NCBI GenBank assembly: GCA_037015955.1 | Contig: CP143548.1 | Coordinates: forward strand, 1,916,001-1,980,000 | Reading direction: 5' to 3' | Source of the DNA: Lachnospiraceae bacterium JLR.KK008 | Lineage (GTDB): Bacteria > Bacillota > Clostridia > Lachnospirales > Lachnospiraceae | Length of the DNA stretch: 64,000 bases | Part shown: positions 41,215 to 50,159 of the stretch, piece by piece | How positions within the stretch are numbered: position 1 is the first letter of the stretch | Layout: each line of letters opens with the position of its first letter | Notes under the pieces: model-generated | Databases searched by the model: none | Seen by the model: the letters and a program-made list of their open reading frames with translations, nothing else | Told to the model about the DNA's origin: nothing | Translations under genes and position numbers: made by a program

Positions 41215-41589
41215 TTAATTTAATGTTGCAAGCAAAGCGCCTGCCTCAACAGGATCACCCACTGCCACATCAATACTTGCCACCGTGCCGTCAGAAGGAG
41301 CGACAACCGGAATCTCCATCTTCATAGCTTCCAGGATTACAACAGGATTACCAGCCTTTAACGCCTGTCCCACACTTGCCTCGATCTTGAACACCTTACC
41401 TGCCGCACCGGCCTCTACCTTAATGCTGCCTGCTGCGCCGGATGCCTTGGGTGCTGCCGCCGGAGCTGCCTTGGGTGCTGCTTTCGGTGCAGCCTTCGGA
41501 GCCGCTGCAGGTGCTGCACCTGTGGATGCTCCCTCCTCTACTACTACATCATATACGTTTCCATTTACGGTAATGGTATAATTTTTCAT
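41215..41589 (-). CDS. Biotin carboxyl carrier protein (decarboxylase gamma)
   Basis: The 124-residue protein has an N-terminal beta strand, a flexible Ala/Pro/Lys linker (APAAAPKAAPKAAPKAAP), and a biotinyl domain with ILEAMKMEIPVVAP, where the Lys of AMKM is biotinylated. It carries the carboxyl group between the carboxyltransferases and OadB. The linker is encoded by low-complexity GCN/CCN codons. Confidence 0.94.
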   Translation of the reverse strand: MKNYTITVNGNVYDVVVEEGASTGAAPAAAPKAAPKAAPKAAPAAAPKASGAAGSIKVEAGAAGKVFKIEASVGQALKAGNPVVILEAMKMEIPVVAPSDGTVASIDVAVGDPVEAGALLATLN

Positions 41590-41608
41590 CTCAATATCCT
41601 CCTGTTCG

Positions 41609-42376
41609 TTAGGCTCTCTGCCATTTATTCGTATTTGCTCTTCTGATACTCCTTACCACAAATCCGTCTGTGGAAGCAGCGCCCTCGCTGGCAGCAATGG
41701 CTGCTGCGATCACGGCAACAAGTTCCAGATCGTCTGTCAGATCTTCTTCCTCTGCAGCGACCGGTGCAGCGGCTACTGCCGCTGGTGCTTCTTTCTTCTC
41801 CTCAGGCTGTTTGCTCTTTTTAGAGAATGCCGCCTGGATCTTCGGTATATATACAAATGCAGAAATGATGATGCTGATCAGAATCAGTACGGTAAACACG
41901 GTGCCCATACCGATCACGGTGTTCAGCGCCGCCGTTGTCATCAATTCCCCAAAAGAATATTCCACATTCGTGGCGATGCTCGTCGCCTCGATCGTTCCGT
42001 TCTTTTTGTCGATCTCCCAGATGATCTCCACTTTCGCATCTCTGACAGAGCCGTGTACCGATACGGTGTCGGTGACTGTCATGTTGTCATACTCTATCTC
42101 GTGGCCTGTGATCTCCTGGAAAGTACCCATATCATCCTGTGCGGACTTCCAGCCTCTGATCGCTGCGGCATACATATCGTCCGTCAGTTCCAGATCCTCT
42201 TCCGTCACTTCGATCAGGGTGAAGCCACTGAGCTGTTGTATCTCCCGCTCCGCCAGGGCGATCACTTGTTCCTTCGGGACCATCCGCATCGCCGCCGGCT
42301 CTTTCTCCTCGGAGCCGCAGGCCGTAAGACCCAGAACACAGGCAATCATACCTAATACTAACAGCAATTTTTTCAT
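41609..42376 (-). CDS. OadG-like subunit with lipoprotein-type N-terminus
   Basis: The 255-residue protein starts with a lipoprotein signal (LVLGMIACVLGLTACGSE). About 110 residues of extracytoplasmic domain follow, then a membrane helix (TVFTVLILISIIISAFVYIP), and an Ala/Glu-rich tail (EEKKEAPAAVAAAPVAAEEE). The last residues VVRSIRRANTNKWQRA resemble a C-terminal OadG/MmdD tail. OadG normally has some 80-130 residues, so the exported domain is an addition. GGATGA precedes the ATG at 42376. Confidence 0.75.
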   Translation of the reverse strand: MKKLLLVLGMIACVLGLTACGSEEKEPAAMRMVPKEQVIALAEREIQQLSGFTLIEVTEEDLELTDDMYAAAIRGWKSAQDDMGTFQEITGHEIEYDNMTVTDTVSVHGSVRDAKVEIIWEIDKKNGTIEATSIATNVEYSFGELMTTAALNTVIGMGTVFTVLILISIIISAFVYIPKIQAAFSKKSKQPEEKKEAPAAVAAAPVAAEEEDLTDDLELVAVIAAAIAASEGAASTDGFVVRSIRRANTNKWQRA

Positions 42377-42398
42377 ATTAAGTATCATCCTTTCTTAA

Positions 42399-43829
42399 TT
42401 ATACTGTTCCATGCTTCTTAGCCGGACGATCTTCTCTCTTTGTAAACAGCATCTCAAAAGCGCCAATTATGTACTTTCTCGTCTCTGCCGCTTCCACGAT
42501 CTCATCCACATATCCTCTTCTGGCTGCACTTTCCACGCTCGTCTGCAGCTTGGCATATTCTGCCGCACATGCGTCGATCGCCTCCGCACCCTGTCCGTCG
42601 CAGATGATCTTCGCTGCCAGTTTGGCATCCATCATGCCGATCTCGGCATCCGGCCAGGCGATCGTAATGTCTGCGCCGATTGCTTTGGAATTCATTGTCA
42701 CATAAGCACTGCCATATGCTTTGCCGATGATCACATTGACTTTCGGAACAGTAGCGCCCGCAAATGCCGCCGTCAGTTTTGCCGCTGCTTTGGCAATCCC
42801 TTTTTCGGAGCACAGTGTCGCTTCATATCCCTTTACGTTAGTCAGCGACAATACCGGAATTTCAAACGCATCACAGAAATTGACAAAATCAGCCGCTTTC
42901 TCACAGCCCTTTTTGGTCAGGACAGCGTCAAACTTGTCCGCCACTTTGCCTTCTTCATCATAGACTTCCGTCCTGTTGGCAACGGCTCCTACCGTCATCC
43001 CGTTTAACTTAATAAATCCTGTCACCATTTCTTTCGCATAGTTCTCTTTGATCTCAAAGAAGACATTGTTGTCGGAAATCGTCGACAGGGCAATGGAGGT
43101 ATCTCCCACACAGTTTGCAAGGTCTTCACACGCTCTGTTCAAATCATCCGTGCACTCTGTGTAAGAGCTGTCGTCTTCATTGTTCGCCGGCAGCATGGAA
43201 ACAAGTTCACGAATCTTAGCCAGTACGGTCGCCTCATCAGCAACGACATCTGCCACGCCTGTCTCTCCGCTCTGGAATGCCGCAGACGCACTGTCACATT
43301 TCTGTGTCGTATTGCCTTCCAGCGCATTCGGTGCATTGACAAACAGTTTTGCTTTCTTTTCTTCCATAAAAGTGAAATCCACAAGGCTGGAAGCAACGGC
43401 AAGCCCGCCGCCGCACACGCCAAAAACAGCGTTGATCTGCGGAATCACGCCCGATGCCATCACCTGTTTTTTATAGATCTCGCCAAAACCGTTCAAAGCG
43501 TCCGTCGCTTCCTGCAGTCTGAGTCCCGCAGACTCGATCAGTCCGATGACAGGTGCGCCTGTCTTTAACGCCAGATCGTAGAGGTTTGCAATTTTCTTTG
43601 CATGCATTTCGCCGACACTGCCGTTTAATACGGAAGCGTCCTGACTGTATACATACACAAGACTGCCGTCGATCACTCCGTAACCGGTGACAACACCGTC
43701 AGAAGGAGTTTCCGTCTGTTTCAGATTAAAATCTGTGGCTCTGGCAGTAATGCGCGCACCGATTTCAACGAAACTGTTTTCATCGAGCAAAGCTGTGATT
43801 CTTTGACTCGCTTGTGAAGTAGTACTCAT
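42399..43829 (-). CDS. Acyl-CoA carboxyltransferase (MmdA/PccB-like)
   Basis: The 476-residue protein is a crotonase-fold carboxyltransferase: GAPVIGLIESAGLRLQEATD in the N-terminal half and IIGKAYGSAYVTMNSKAIGA with ITIAWPDAEIGMM in the C-terminal half. Such subunits remove CO2 from methylmalonyl-, malonyl- or glutaconyl-CoA and load it on biotin. GGAGGG precedes the ATG at 43829; a longer reading to 43895 has no site. It leads the operon, ahead of OadG-like, BCCP, OadB and OadA genes. Confidence 0.9.
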   Translation of the reverse strand: MSTTSQASQRITALLDENSFVEIGARITARATDFNLKQTETPSDGVVTGYGVIDGSLVYVYSQDASVLNGSVGEMHAKKIANLYDLALKTGAPVIGLIESAGLRLQEATDALNGFGEIYKKQVMASGVIPQINAVFGVCGGGLAVASSLVDFTFMEEKKAKLFVNAPNALEGNTTQKCDSASAAFQSGETGVADVVADEATVLAKIRELVSMLPANNEDDSSYTECTDDLNRACEDLANCVGDTSIALSTISDNNVFFEIKENYAKEMVTGFIKLNGMTVGAVANRTEVYDEEGKVADKFDAVLTKKGCEKAADFVNFCDAFEIPVLSLTNVKGYEATLCSEKGIAKAAAKLTAAFAGATVPKVNVIIGKAYGSAYVTMNSKAIGADITIAWPDAEIGMMDAKLAAKIICDGQGAEAIDACAAEYAKLQTSVESAARRGYVDEIVEAAETRKYIIGAFEMLFTKREDRPAKKHGTV

Positions 43830-44001
43830 TTTTTCAGCCCTCCATTTTATATAAATAGTAAATAATAAAACGTTTTTTGTGGAAAAAGATAACAAGCCGT
43901 TCTCCCACGTATATAAAAGTATATCATAAAAGGAAGGGTCTGCCTAGTTCCAATCACACGAAATTTGCAAAAATTAGAGAGTCATTTTCCCGACACTTCT
44001 G

Positions 44002-45492
44002 TCATAACAGGTATTGCTTCCATAGGTAAGTAACTACAAATAAAAAGTCTTTCTGTTCCACTGAGGCTCCGGCACATATCGCCTCTTCGGCCAGATATTG
44101 CCGCTCGCCGCTGCCATCGACAAGATAATAAGTGATGCACCCTACCTCTTCCCCCTCTTTCACCGGCGCCTGAAGAACCTTTCTGATCTCTGCCTGCGCC
44201 ACTACTTCTTCCCCCTCCGCCGTCAACAGGCGAACCGGCAGTACTTCTTCCTGCTTCCGCACTGTGACAGCCACCTCATGGAACGGATTCCCATCCTCCG
44301 CGGCCCCGTCCATGACCGGAATCGGCGCCAATGCTGTCTGTGGTGCAAACTCCCGGTACTGATAATTTTCCAGCCCATACGTAAACAAAGCTCTGCTGTC
44401 AGACCATTTCCATGTCTTATGATTCGGCCAGCCGCAGGCAAGCAGCGCCAGAGCAAACTGTTTCCCGTCCCGCTCCAGAGCGCCCACATAACAATAGCCT
44501 GCCTGGTTCGTGAACCCGGTCTTGCCGGACAGCACGCCATCCATCATCGTCAGGAACGCATTGTGATTGTTACAGGAATAGTTTCTCTTACCTTCCGTAT
44601 CTGTAAAAGCCCAGGAGGCAGACTGCGTGATCTCCAGAAATTCGTCTCTGCACTCAGACTGCGTAATACAGTAGCGCATGATCCTCGCCAGATCCTCCGC
44701 CGTAGTCGAATGGACGATCATTTCCCCGTCTGTCCCTTCCGCCTCTGCATCGAGGCCGTTCGGTGTCAGAAAACAGGTATGCTCACAGCCAATCTCTCTG
44801 GCCTTTTCTGTCATTTTGTCGCAGAAAACTTTGACCGCCTCCCTGCTCTCTTCCTTCGTCCGTTCACTCGCCTCCGGCAGGCCAAGCTCTTTAGCTCCCA
44901 GATGTTCCGCAATCGCAACTGCAGAATCATTGTGTGACTCTAACATAAGAGAATGCAGAAGGTCGTCCATTTGATAAGACATTCCTTTCTGCATTCCCAA
45001 GTGCACTTTCGGCTGTCCTGCCGCATAAGCGGATGCCGTCACTGTCTCCTCTCTGTCCCCGAGTTCAAGCGCCATGATACAAGTCATGATCTTCGTCGTA
45101 CTGGCCATCGGAAGCACATCTGTCCCGTTTTTCTCATAGAGTACTCTTCCGCTGTCCATATCGATCAGCACCGCTGCTCTGGCATACAGCTTGTTTGTCA
45201 GCGCCTGCTTCTGTTCCTCCCTCTGTGCGCTGGCCGCCTGCTGATCTGTCTCGCCGGTAACCGTCTGCCCCTGCTCTGTCTCTCCGATGACCGTCTGCTC
45301 CTGCTCCGCCTCTCCGGTGACTGTCTGCTCCTGCTCCGCCTCTCCGGTGATCGTCTGTTCCAGCTCTGTCTCTCCGGTGACTGTCTGCTCCTGCTTCCTC
45401 TCTTCGGTATTTTCCACCGCTGACGTCGACGCCGTCCAAAACGCCAGACAAAGCAGCAAAAGAATGATTGCAACCTGATATTTCCTGCCCAT
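44002..45492 (-). CDS. dacF: D-alanyl-D-alanine carboxypeptidase with repeat linker
   Basis: This penicillin-binding protein trims pentapeptide stems of peptidoglycan. The 496-residue protein has a signal peptide. About 50 residues follow built from a 10-residue repeat (E-x-E-Q-x-Q-T-V-x-G, roughly five copies). The S11 peptidase domain has PMASTTKIMTCIMAL, ESHNDSAVAIAEHL and VLSGKTGFTNQAGYCY as SxxK, SxN-like and KTG motifs, and a C-terminal PBP5-like domain with YLVDGSGE follows. A 3-codon minicistron precedes the ATG. Confidence 0.92.
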   Translation of the reverse strand: MGRKYQVAIILLLLCLAFWTASTSAVENTEERKQEQTVTGETELEQTITGEAEQEQTVTGEAEQEQTVIGETEQGQTVTGETDQQAASAQREEQKQALTNKLYARAAVLIDMDSGRVLYEKNGTDVLPMASTTKIMTCIMALELGDREETVTASAYAAGQPKVHLGMQKGMSYQMDDLLHSLMLESHNDSAVAIAEHLGAKELGLPEASERTKEESREAVKVFCDKMTEKAREIGCEHTCFLTPNGLDAEAEGTDGEMIVHSTTAEDLARIMRYCITQSECRDEFLEITQSASWAFTDTEGKRNYSCNNHNAFLTMMDGVLSGKTGFTNQAGYCYVGALERDGKQFALALLACGWPNHKTWKWSDSRALFTYGLENYQYREFAPQTALAPIPVMDGAAEDGNPFHEVAVTVRKQEEVLPVRLLTAEGEEVVAQAEIRKVLQAPVKEGEEVGCITYYLVDGSGERQYLAEEAICAGASVEQKDFLFVVTYLWKQYLL

Positions 45493-45493
45493 C

Positions 45494-45505
45494 TTATCCG
45501 TCCAT
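45494..45505 (-). other. 3-codon minicistron (Met-Asp-Gly) before dacF
   Basis: GGAGGTAAGGAAGC lies before ATG GAC GGA TAA, and the TAA is separated by one base from the dacF ATG at 45492. The dacF start itself has only a weak site, so it may depend on termination and reinitiation. Translation of the minicistron is unproven. Confidence 0.45.
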
Positions 45506-45529
45506 ATGCTTCCTTACCTCCATATATAT

Positions 45530-45573
45530 GAAAAGAGCATACCATTTCATTCCTTTCGAATGGTATGCTCTCA
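45530..45573 (-). terminator. Terminator of the scpA-scpB transcript
   Basis: AGAGCATACCATT (45534-45546) and AATGGTATGCTCT (45559-45571) form a perfect 13-bp stem overlapping the scpB stop. TTTTC follows on the minus strand. Confidence 0.85.
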
Positions 45574-46164
45574 GACATCTACCTTCAGATCAATCTCTTC
45601 CTCCGCCTGATGCCGGAAATCGTCGATCTGTTCTTCATTCAGGGCCGGAAGCTCATCCAGCGAGCGAACCCCGAAGCTGCGCAGAAATTCCTGTGTCGTG
45701 CCAAATAACAGGGGCTTTCCCGGCGCATCCAGCCTGCCCACTTCTTCCACCAGCCCGAATTCCACGAGACGGTTCACCGCATGATCACTGTTGACGCCTC
45801 TGACCTTTTCTACCTCCAGCCTTGTGATTGGCTGTTTATAGGCCACGATCGATAATGTCTCCAGCAGAGCGTCCGTCATCACATATTTCTTTGGTGTTTT
45901 GGCAATCTGCAACAGGTACTCGTACAGTTCCCCCTTCGTACACATCTGATATGCGTTTTCCAGCTCAATGATGGAGATCCCTCGCCCTTCATCCTCCAGC
46001 TTTTGCATCATCCCGGTTACAATCTCTCTCGTCGTCTTTGGATCTTCTCCGATCACCTCTGCCAGTTTGGAAATCTCCACAGACTCGCCCATCGTAAACA
46101 AGACCGCCTCGATCACCGCTTCCGCCTTTTTTCTGTCCAAATCTTCCGTACCTCTACTTTCCAT
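45571..46164 (-). CDS. scpB: Segregation and condensation protein B
   Basis: ScpB is a winged-helix kite subunit of the SMC-ScpAB condensin that organises the chromosome. The 197-residue protein shows VIEAVLFTMGESVEISKLA and LSIVAYKQPITRLEVEKVRG, and GTTQEFLRSFGVRSLDELP near the C-terminus. It follows scpA by nine bases and ends in a terminator. Confidence 0.96.
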   Translation of the reverse strand: MESRGTEDLDRKKAEAVIEAVLFTMGESVEISKLAEVIGEDPKTTREIVTGMMQKLEDEGRGISIIELENAYQMCTKGELYEYLLQIAKTPKKYVMTDALLETLSIVAYKQPITRLEVEKVRGVNSDHAVNRLVEFGLVEEVGRLDAPGKPLLFGTTQEFLRSFGVRSLDELPALNEEQIDDFRHQAEEEIDLKVDV

Positions 46165-46173
46165 TCCAAAGCA

Positions 46174-46923
46174 TTAAGCCGCTTCCACATATTCAATCAG
46201 AATATCGTCAAAAATATCTTCCTGTTCGATTCGTATCTTTCCTGTCTTAATCAGCTCCAGAATCACGAGGAAAGTGACAATCATCTCCATCTTACTGCCC
46301 CGCTTCTGCAGCAGACTGCGAAAGCTCAGCTTCCTGCGCTCTCTGATACAGGTCTCAATATACGCGGACTTTTCATCCATATTGATCTCATCTTTTTCGA
46401 TCTTGCCGTACTTACTCCTGATTGGATCGATACGGTCCTCCTGTCGCCTGATCATATCCCGAAAGACCGTGTGCAGACGGGTGAGTGTCAGACTGCTGAG
46501 AAGCTGTTCATAGTCGACCGGCGGCTGATATTCTGCAATCTCTTTTGGCAGCGTTCTCTTCTTAAACAGACTGCGTCCCGCATCGATCTGCCGGTCTTTC
46601 AGCTCATAAGACATATATTTATACATCTTATACTCCAACAGCTTTTCCACCAGCTCCGCTCTCGGGTCTTCTTCCTCTCCCTCTTCATTGACCTCTTTCG
46701 GAAGCAGCATTTTGCACTTGATATCGAGCAGAGTAGCCGCCATCACGAGAAACTCACTCATCACATTCATATCTGCCTGCTCCATCTGCCGGATATAGTC
46801 CAGATACTGCTCTGTGATTTCCACGATCGGAATATCATAAATATCTACTTTGTTTTTATCAATCAGATGCAGAAGAAGATCCAGCGGACCTTCAAACGCC
46901 TGCAGCTTTACTAACAGCGCCAT
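46174..46923 (-). CDS. scpA: Segregation and condensation protein A
   Basis: ScpA is the kleisin of the SMC complex. The 249-residue protein shows FEGPLDLLLHLIDKNKVDIY, then DIPIVEITEQYLDYI, and a middle with EFLVMAATLLDIKCKMLLPK, the hallmark blocks. The C-terminus binds the SMC cap. Its start overlaps the end of the metallophosphoesterase gene by 32 bases. Confidence 0.96.
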   Translation of the reverse strand: MALLVKLQAFEGPLDLLLHLIDKNKVDIYDIPIVEITEQYLDYIRQMEQADMNVMSEFLVMAATLLDIKCKMLLPKEVNEEGEEEDPRAELVEKLLEYKMYKYMSYELKDRQIDAGRSLFKKRTLPKEIAEYQPPVDYEQLLSSLTLTRLHTVFRDMIRRQEDRIDPIRSKYGKIEKDEINMDEKSAYIETCIRERRKLSFRSLLQKRGSKMEMIVTFLVILELIKTGKIRIEQEDIFDDILIEYVEAA

Positions 46924-47788
46924 GCTTTTCCCTTCTTTCCTCCGGCAGCAACGTCACCAGCACGATTTCCCCCGGATTCCACATCCGCACGGGCAACGTA
47001 TGAGTCCCCAGTCCCCTGCCGAGCAGCATCGTACTGCCGGCTCTCTCAAACCGACCGCCGTCATACTTCGGAAACAGAGTAAACGCCGGAGAGACGGCGC
47101 CGCCCAGAAACGGCAGCCTGACAATACCGCCGTGCACATGACCGGAAAGGACCAGATCAGCGCCCCACCCGGCATATTCTTCAAAATAAAGGGGATTGTG
47201 CGCCAGTAGTATCTGGAACCTGTCTCTGCTTGCCTTGCCCGTCAGGTTTTCCATATAGCCTTCCGGCATCTCTCTTTTCCTGAAATGCTGAAAATATTTG
47301 CGCTCGATCTGGCAGCCGCACAGATCAATATTGTAATCGGGCAAAGACACATGTTCATTGACAAGCGTGCGGATTCCACATGCGTGCAGCCGCTCCATAT
47401 AGCGGTCATACAGATCCCCGAATGCCTTACGACTCTCGCTTGTCTTGTGTTCATGATTACCGTTTGCAACATAAACAGGAAACCGCTTTGACAACGCCTC
47501 CAGCAATGCCAGCGCATTGTCAAACCCAGTTCCCTCTTTGGATGTATACATATCTCCCGCCGTCATGACACTGTCCGGCTGGCAATCCATGATCGCCCGG
47601 ACCAGCTTCTCATTGTCCCTGCCATACGATTTATTGTGCAGGTCCGAGAGCATGACAAACGTATACTTATGTTTTATTTTACGCGACCGTATCTCATAGG
47701 GAACGATCACAAAGCGGTTCATGTCGCGGACAATTACAGCGACACCCCAGAAAATGACGATAAACAATATCGATAATAAATACCACAT
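46892..47788 (-). CDS. YkuE-like metallophosphoesterase
   Basis: The 298-residue protein has an N-terminal membrane helix (LLSILFIVIFWGVAVIV) and a calcineurin-type phosphoesterase domain. Its metal-binding motifs are VMLSDLHNKSYG, MTAGDMYTS, YVANGNHEHKT and LVLSGHVHGGIVRLP. Relatives hydrolyse phosphoesters at the membrane, some in lipid metabolism. The substrate is unknown. It is upstream of scpA and overlaps it. Confidence 0.9.
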   Translation of the reverse strand: MWYLLSILFIVIFWGVAVIVRDMNRFVIVPYEIRSRKIKHKYTFVMLSDLHNKSYGRDNEKLVRAIMDCQPDSVMTAGDMYTSKEGTGFDNALALLEALSKRFPVYVANGNHEHKTSESRKAFGDLYDRYMERLHACGIRTLVNEHVSLPDYNIDLCGCQIERKYFQHFRKREMPEGYMENLTGKASRDRFQILLAHNPLYFEEYAGWGADLVLSGHVHGGIVRLPFLGGAVSPAFTLFPKYDGGRFERAGSTMLLGRGLGTHTLPVRMWNPGEIVLVTLLPEERREKHGAVSKAAGV

Positions 47789-47830
47789 GCCTGTTAGTAT
47801 ATCATGGATTCCTGAATTATAAAAGTACCA

Positions 47831-49042
47831 TCAAAAGAAAAGTTGAAATACCTTTTTCACATAATCACGGTATGTCGCTTTCTCCACCGTATCGGTAAAA
47901 AGAATATCCACCGTACCGATTTCTTTTCCTCCCAGCGTATAGACTGCCTTACCCGCTATGTCTCCTGCTCTCACAGGCGCCTGTACTTCCTCCGGCAGCC
48001 GGATCTCTTTCTGGATCTGGCTCATGTCACTGCCTTTGACGTCAAGATAGCGGAACGCCTCTTTGTAGGCCGTTCCAGCCGTTTCCGTCACACCGCCGGA
48101 TACCTTCACGGCAGAAAGCTGCTCTTTGTTCTCGTCCGTATAGACACTGCTGACCGCAAATCCATAGTTCAGCAGTTTGATCGCGTCCTGAAAACGGATT
48201 TTGTAATCCGGCGCCGCCATTACGACCGCGATCAGATCAATGCCGTCTTTATTGGCCGTGGCTGACAGACAATATTTGGCCTTGTCTGTGGAACCGGTCT
48301 TCAGTCCGGTCGTGTAAGGATATTGTTTCAACAGTTTATTCGTGCTTGACAACGTGAACTGACTGCTCCCCTGTTTGGTTGTATGAGTAATATCCTCCAT
48401 CCATATTTTCGTATATTGATAAATTTCCGGATGCTCCGTGATCAGCGCCCTCGACATGAGTGCCACATCTCTTGCCGTCGTGTAATGGTTATCCGAGTTG
48501 GTCAGGCCGCAGCAGTCCTCAAAATGAGTGTCCACCATGCCGAGTTCTTCCGCCTTTTTGTTCATCATCGCCACGAATTCTTCTTCCGATCCGGCGATAT
48601 GTTCCGCCATCGCCACAGAAGCGTCATTGCCGCTGGCCACCGTGATACATTTGATCAATGTATCGACCGTCTGTACCTCTCCTTCTTCCAGGAATACCTG
48701 AGACCCGCCCATCGACTTGGCATGGGCGCTCGTGATAACCTCGTCTTCCAGACGAATCCTGCCCGCCTCCAGACTGTCAAAGATCAGCAACAAAGTCATG
48801 ATCTTTGTAATGCTGGCCGGACTTCTGCGCTCCTGTGCATCCCGTTCAAAGATCGCCTGCCCGGTAGACGCCTCCATCAGGATCGCTGAGGGCGCCGCAA
48901 TATCCACACTTGCGGATTCCGTCTCTTCTGTATCCTCCGCAGCTCCGGCAGCATATGTATCCGGACAACGAAATGTCAGACTGCTCAGCATGACTGAAAA
49001 ACAGACTGCCAAAGCCAAAATCCTGTATTTGTTTCGTTTCAC
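47831..49042 (-). CDS. dacF: D-alanyl-D-alanine carboxypeptidase (second, DacF type)
   Basis: The 403-residue S11 peptidase has a signal peptide (residues about 8-32). SxxK is in RRSPASITKIMTLLLIF, SxN in ITVASGNDASVAMAEHI and KTG in TTGLKTGSTDKAKYCLSATA. The C-terminal PBP5-like domain follows (VRAGDIAGKAVYTLGG). It starts at a GTG (49042) after AGGAG with a 7-base spacer; a GTG at 49072 has no site. It trims peptidoglycan stems and may matter in sporulation. It is followed by the phosphoesterase gene. Confidence 0.93.
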   Translation of the reverse strand: MKRNKYRILALAVCFSVMLSSLTFRCPDTYAAGAAEDTEETESASVDIAAPSAILMEASTGQAIFERDAQERRSPASITKIMTLLLIFDSLEAGRIRLEDEVITSAHAKSMGGSQVFLEEGEVQTVDTLIKCITVASGNDASVAMAEHIAGSEEEFVAMMNKKAEELGMVDTHFEDCCGLTNSDNHYTTARDVALMSRALITEHPEIYQYTKIWMEDITHTTKQGSSQFTLSSTNKLLKQYPYTTGLKTGSTDKAKYCLSATANKDGIDLIAVVMAAPDYKIRFQDAIKLLNYGFAVSSVYTDENKEQLSAVKVSGGVTETAGTAYKEAFRYLDVKGSDMSQIQKEIRLPEEVQAPVRAGDIAGKAVYTLGGKEIGTVDILFTDTVEKATYRDYVKKVFQLFF

Positions 49043-49132
49043 AACATCACTCCTGCTCGTGAGTTCTGTCACATATATATGAATTTTCCCGAAACATTAT
49101 ACACAAATTTCCGCGGGCAGTCCGCACACAAT

Positions 49133-49711
49133 TTAATACCAGCGAGCACGAAACATTTCGTACTTTTCTTTTATCTTCTCATAATATTTCCCGACATTCC
49201 ATCCCAGCGCCTGTGCCAGATGGAATAAAAGGTCAAACGAAGCCACTATCACAAGAATCGTACACACTTTGATTCCTGACTCATACGAATACCTGTCGAT
49301 AAACCCCATGATCTTTCTGTTGAGAAACATAATAATGATCACCGCATAAAACCCCCAGGCAATCGTACTCTCCAGGCATACGATTCCTTTGTAATTAAAC
49401 GGTTTTTCATTGTAATCCCACCAGAGCTCTCCAAATGCCGCCAGCATCAGTTTCCCGACGAGAAACTCAAACAAAGTGGCAATCACCGCTCCGGCCAGAT
49501 AAAGTTGTATGTATTTTCCCTCCAGAGGATGTAAAATCAAATAGCCGATGACACCGCCAAATCCATAAATCGGACAAAACGGCCCTTTGGCAAACCCCCG
49601 GTTCGTAATTTTTTTGTTACAGACAGACATATAGATTGATTCCACAAGCCATCCCAATATACTGTATATGATAAAGGATGCTATAATGTGGTAAATGTCT
49701 GTCCCAAACAT
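49133..49711 (-). CDS. CmpB-like ABC transporter type IV membrane protein
   Basis: The 192-residue protein has about six membrane helices and matches PF06541 by pattern: FIIYSILGWLVESIYMSVCN, NRGFAKGPFCPIYGFGGVIG and LMLAAFGELWWDYNEKPFNY. The family is called putative ABC-transporter type IV, but no ATPase gene is adjacent and the role is unclear. GTGGAGG precedes the ATG at 49711. It is next to rpsU on the same strand. Confidence 0.85.
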   Translation of the reverse strand: MFGTDIYHIIASFIIYSILGWLVESIYMSVCNKKITNRGFAKGPFCPIYGFGGVIGYLILHPLEGKYIQLYLAGAVIATLFEFLVGKLMLAAFGELWWDYNEKPFNYKGIVCLESTIAWGFYAVIIIMFLNRKIMGFIDRYSYESGIKVCTILVIVASFDLLFHLAQALGWNVGKYYEKIKEKYEMFRARWY

Positions 49712-49763
49712 CTCCTTCCTCCACATATTCTCCTCCCCTTTCCATGGACATATTTCCCGAGTG

Positions 49764-49800
49764 ACAAAAAGTCCCCGGTATTCACCAAGGACTTTTCAGA
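49764..49800 (-). terminator. Terminator of rpsU
   Basis: AAGTCCCCGG (49769-49778) pairs with CCAAGGACTT (49785-49794) with G-T pairs near the loop, followed on the minus strand by TTTTTG. It lies just past the rpsU stop. Confidence 0.8.
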
Positions 49801-49804
49801 TTCA

Positions 49805-49981
49805 TTAATTATATTTGCGCTTTCTTGCCGCTTCAGATTTCTTTTTACGTTTTACGCTTGGTTTCTCATAATGCTCTCTTTTACGGATCTCCTGCTGGAT
49901 ACCGGCTTTTGCACAGCTTCTTTTGAAACGACGTAAAGCGCTATCTAAAGTCTCGTTTTCTTTTACGATGACGTTCGACAT
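49805..49981 (-). CDS. rpsU: 30S ribosomal protein S21
   Basis: S21 is a small basic 30S protein near the anti-Shine-Dalgarno region. The 58-residue sequence reads [20 protein letters not shown], then [20 protein letters not shown], and ends in a Lys/Arg tail. GGAGG lies about 13 bases upstream of the ATG at 49981; a GTG at 49990 is an alternative start. It has its own promoter at 50067-50094 and a terminator downstream. Confidence 0.96.
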   Translation of the reverse strand: MSNVIVKENETLDSALRRFKRSCAKAGIQQEIRKREHYEKPSVKRKKKSEAARKRKYN

Positions 49982-50066
49982 AAACCACACCTGACCTCCC
50001 TTCAGTCCCTTCGAATCAACACGACTGACCGGGTAATTTTTTTATGCACTCTCATGCACATATATT

Positions 50067-50094
50067 ATTATAGCACATTTCGTACAGACGTCAA
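50067..50094 (-). promoter_or_regulatory. Promoter of rpsU
   Basis: TTGACG (50089-50094) and TATAAT (50067-50072) are 16 bases apart on the minus strand. The transcript would have a leader of about 80 bases. Confidence 0.75.
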
Positions 50095-50159
50095 CCATTT
50101 TTCCTATTTCTTTTTGCAAATCTTCCATATTTTTCATATTTACAGGAAAATACAAAGAT

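Noticed and set aside
43830-44001. Promoter for the decarboxylase operon
   Set aside because: Several TATA-like hexamers are present but none has a convincing -35 at the right spacing, so I did not list one.
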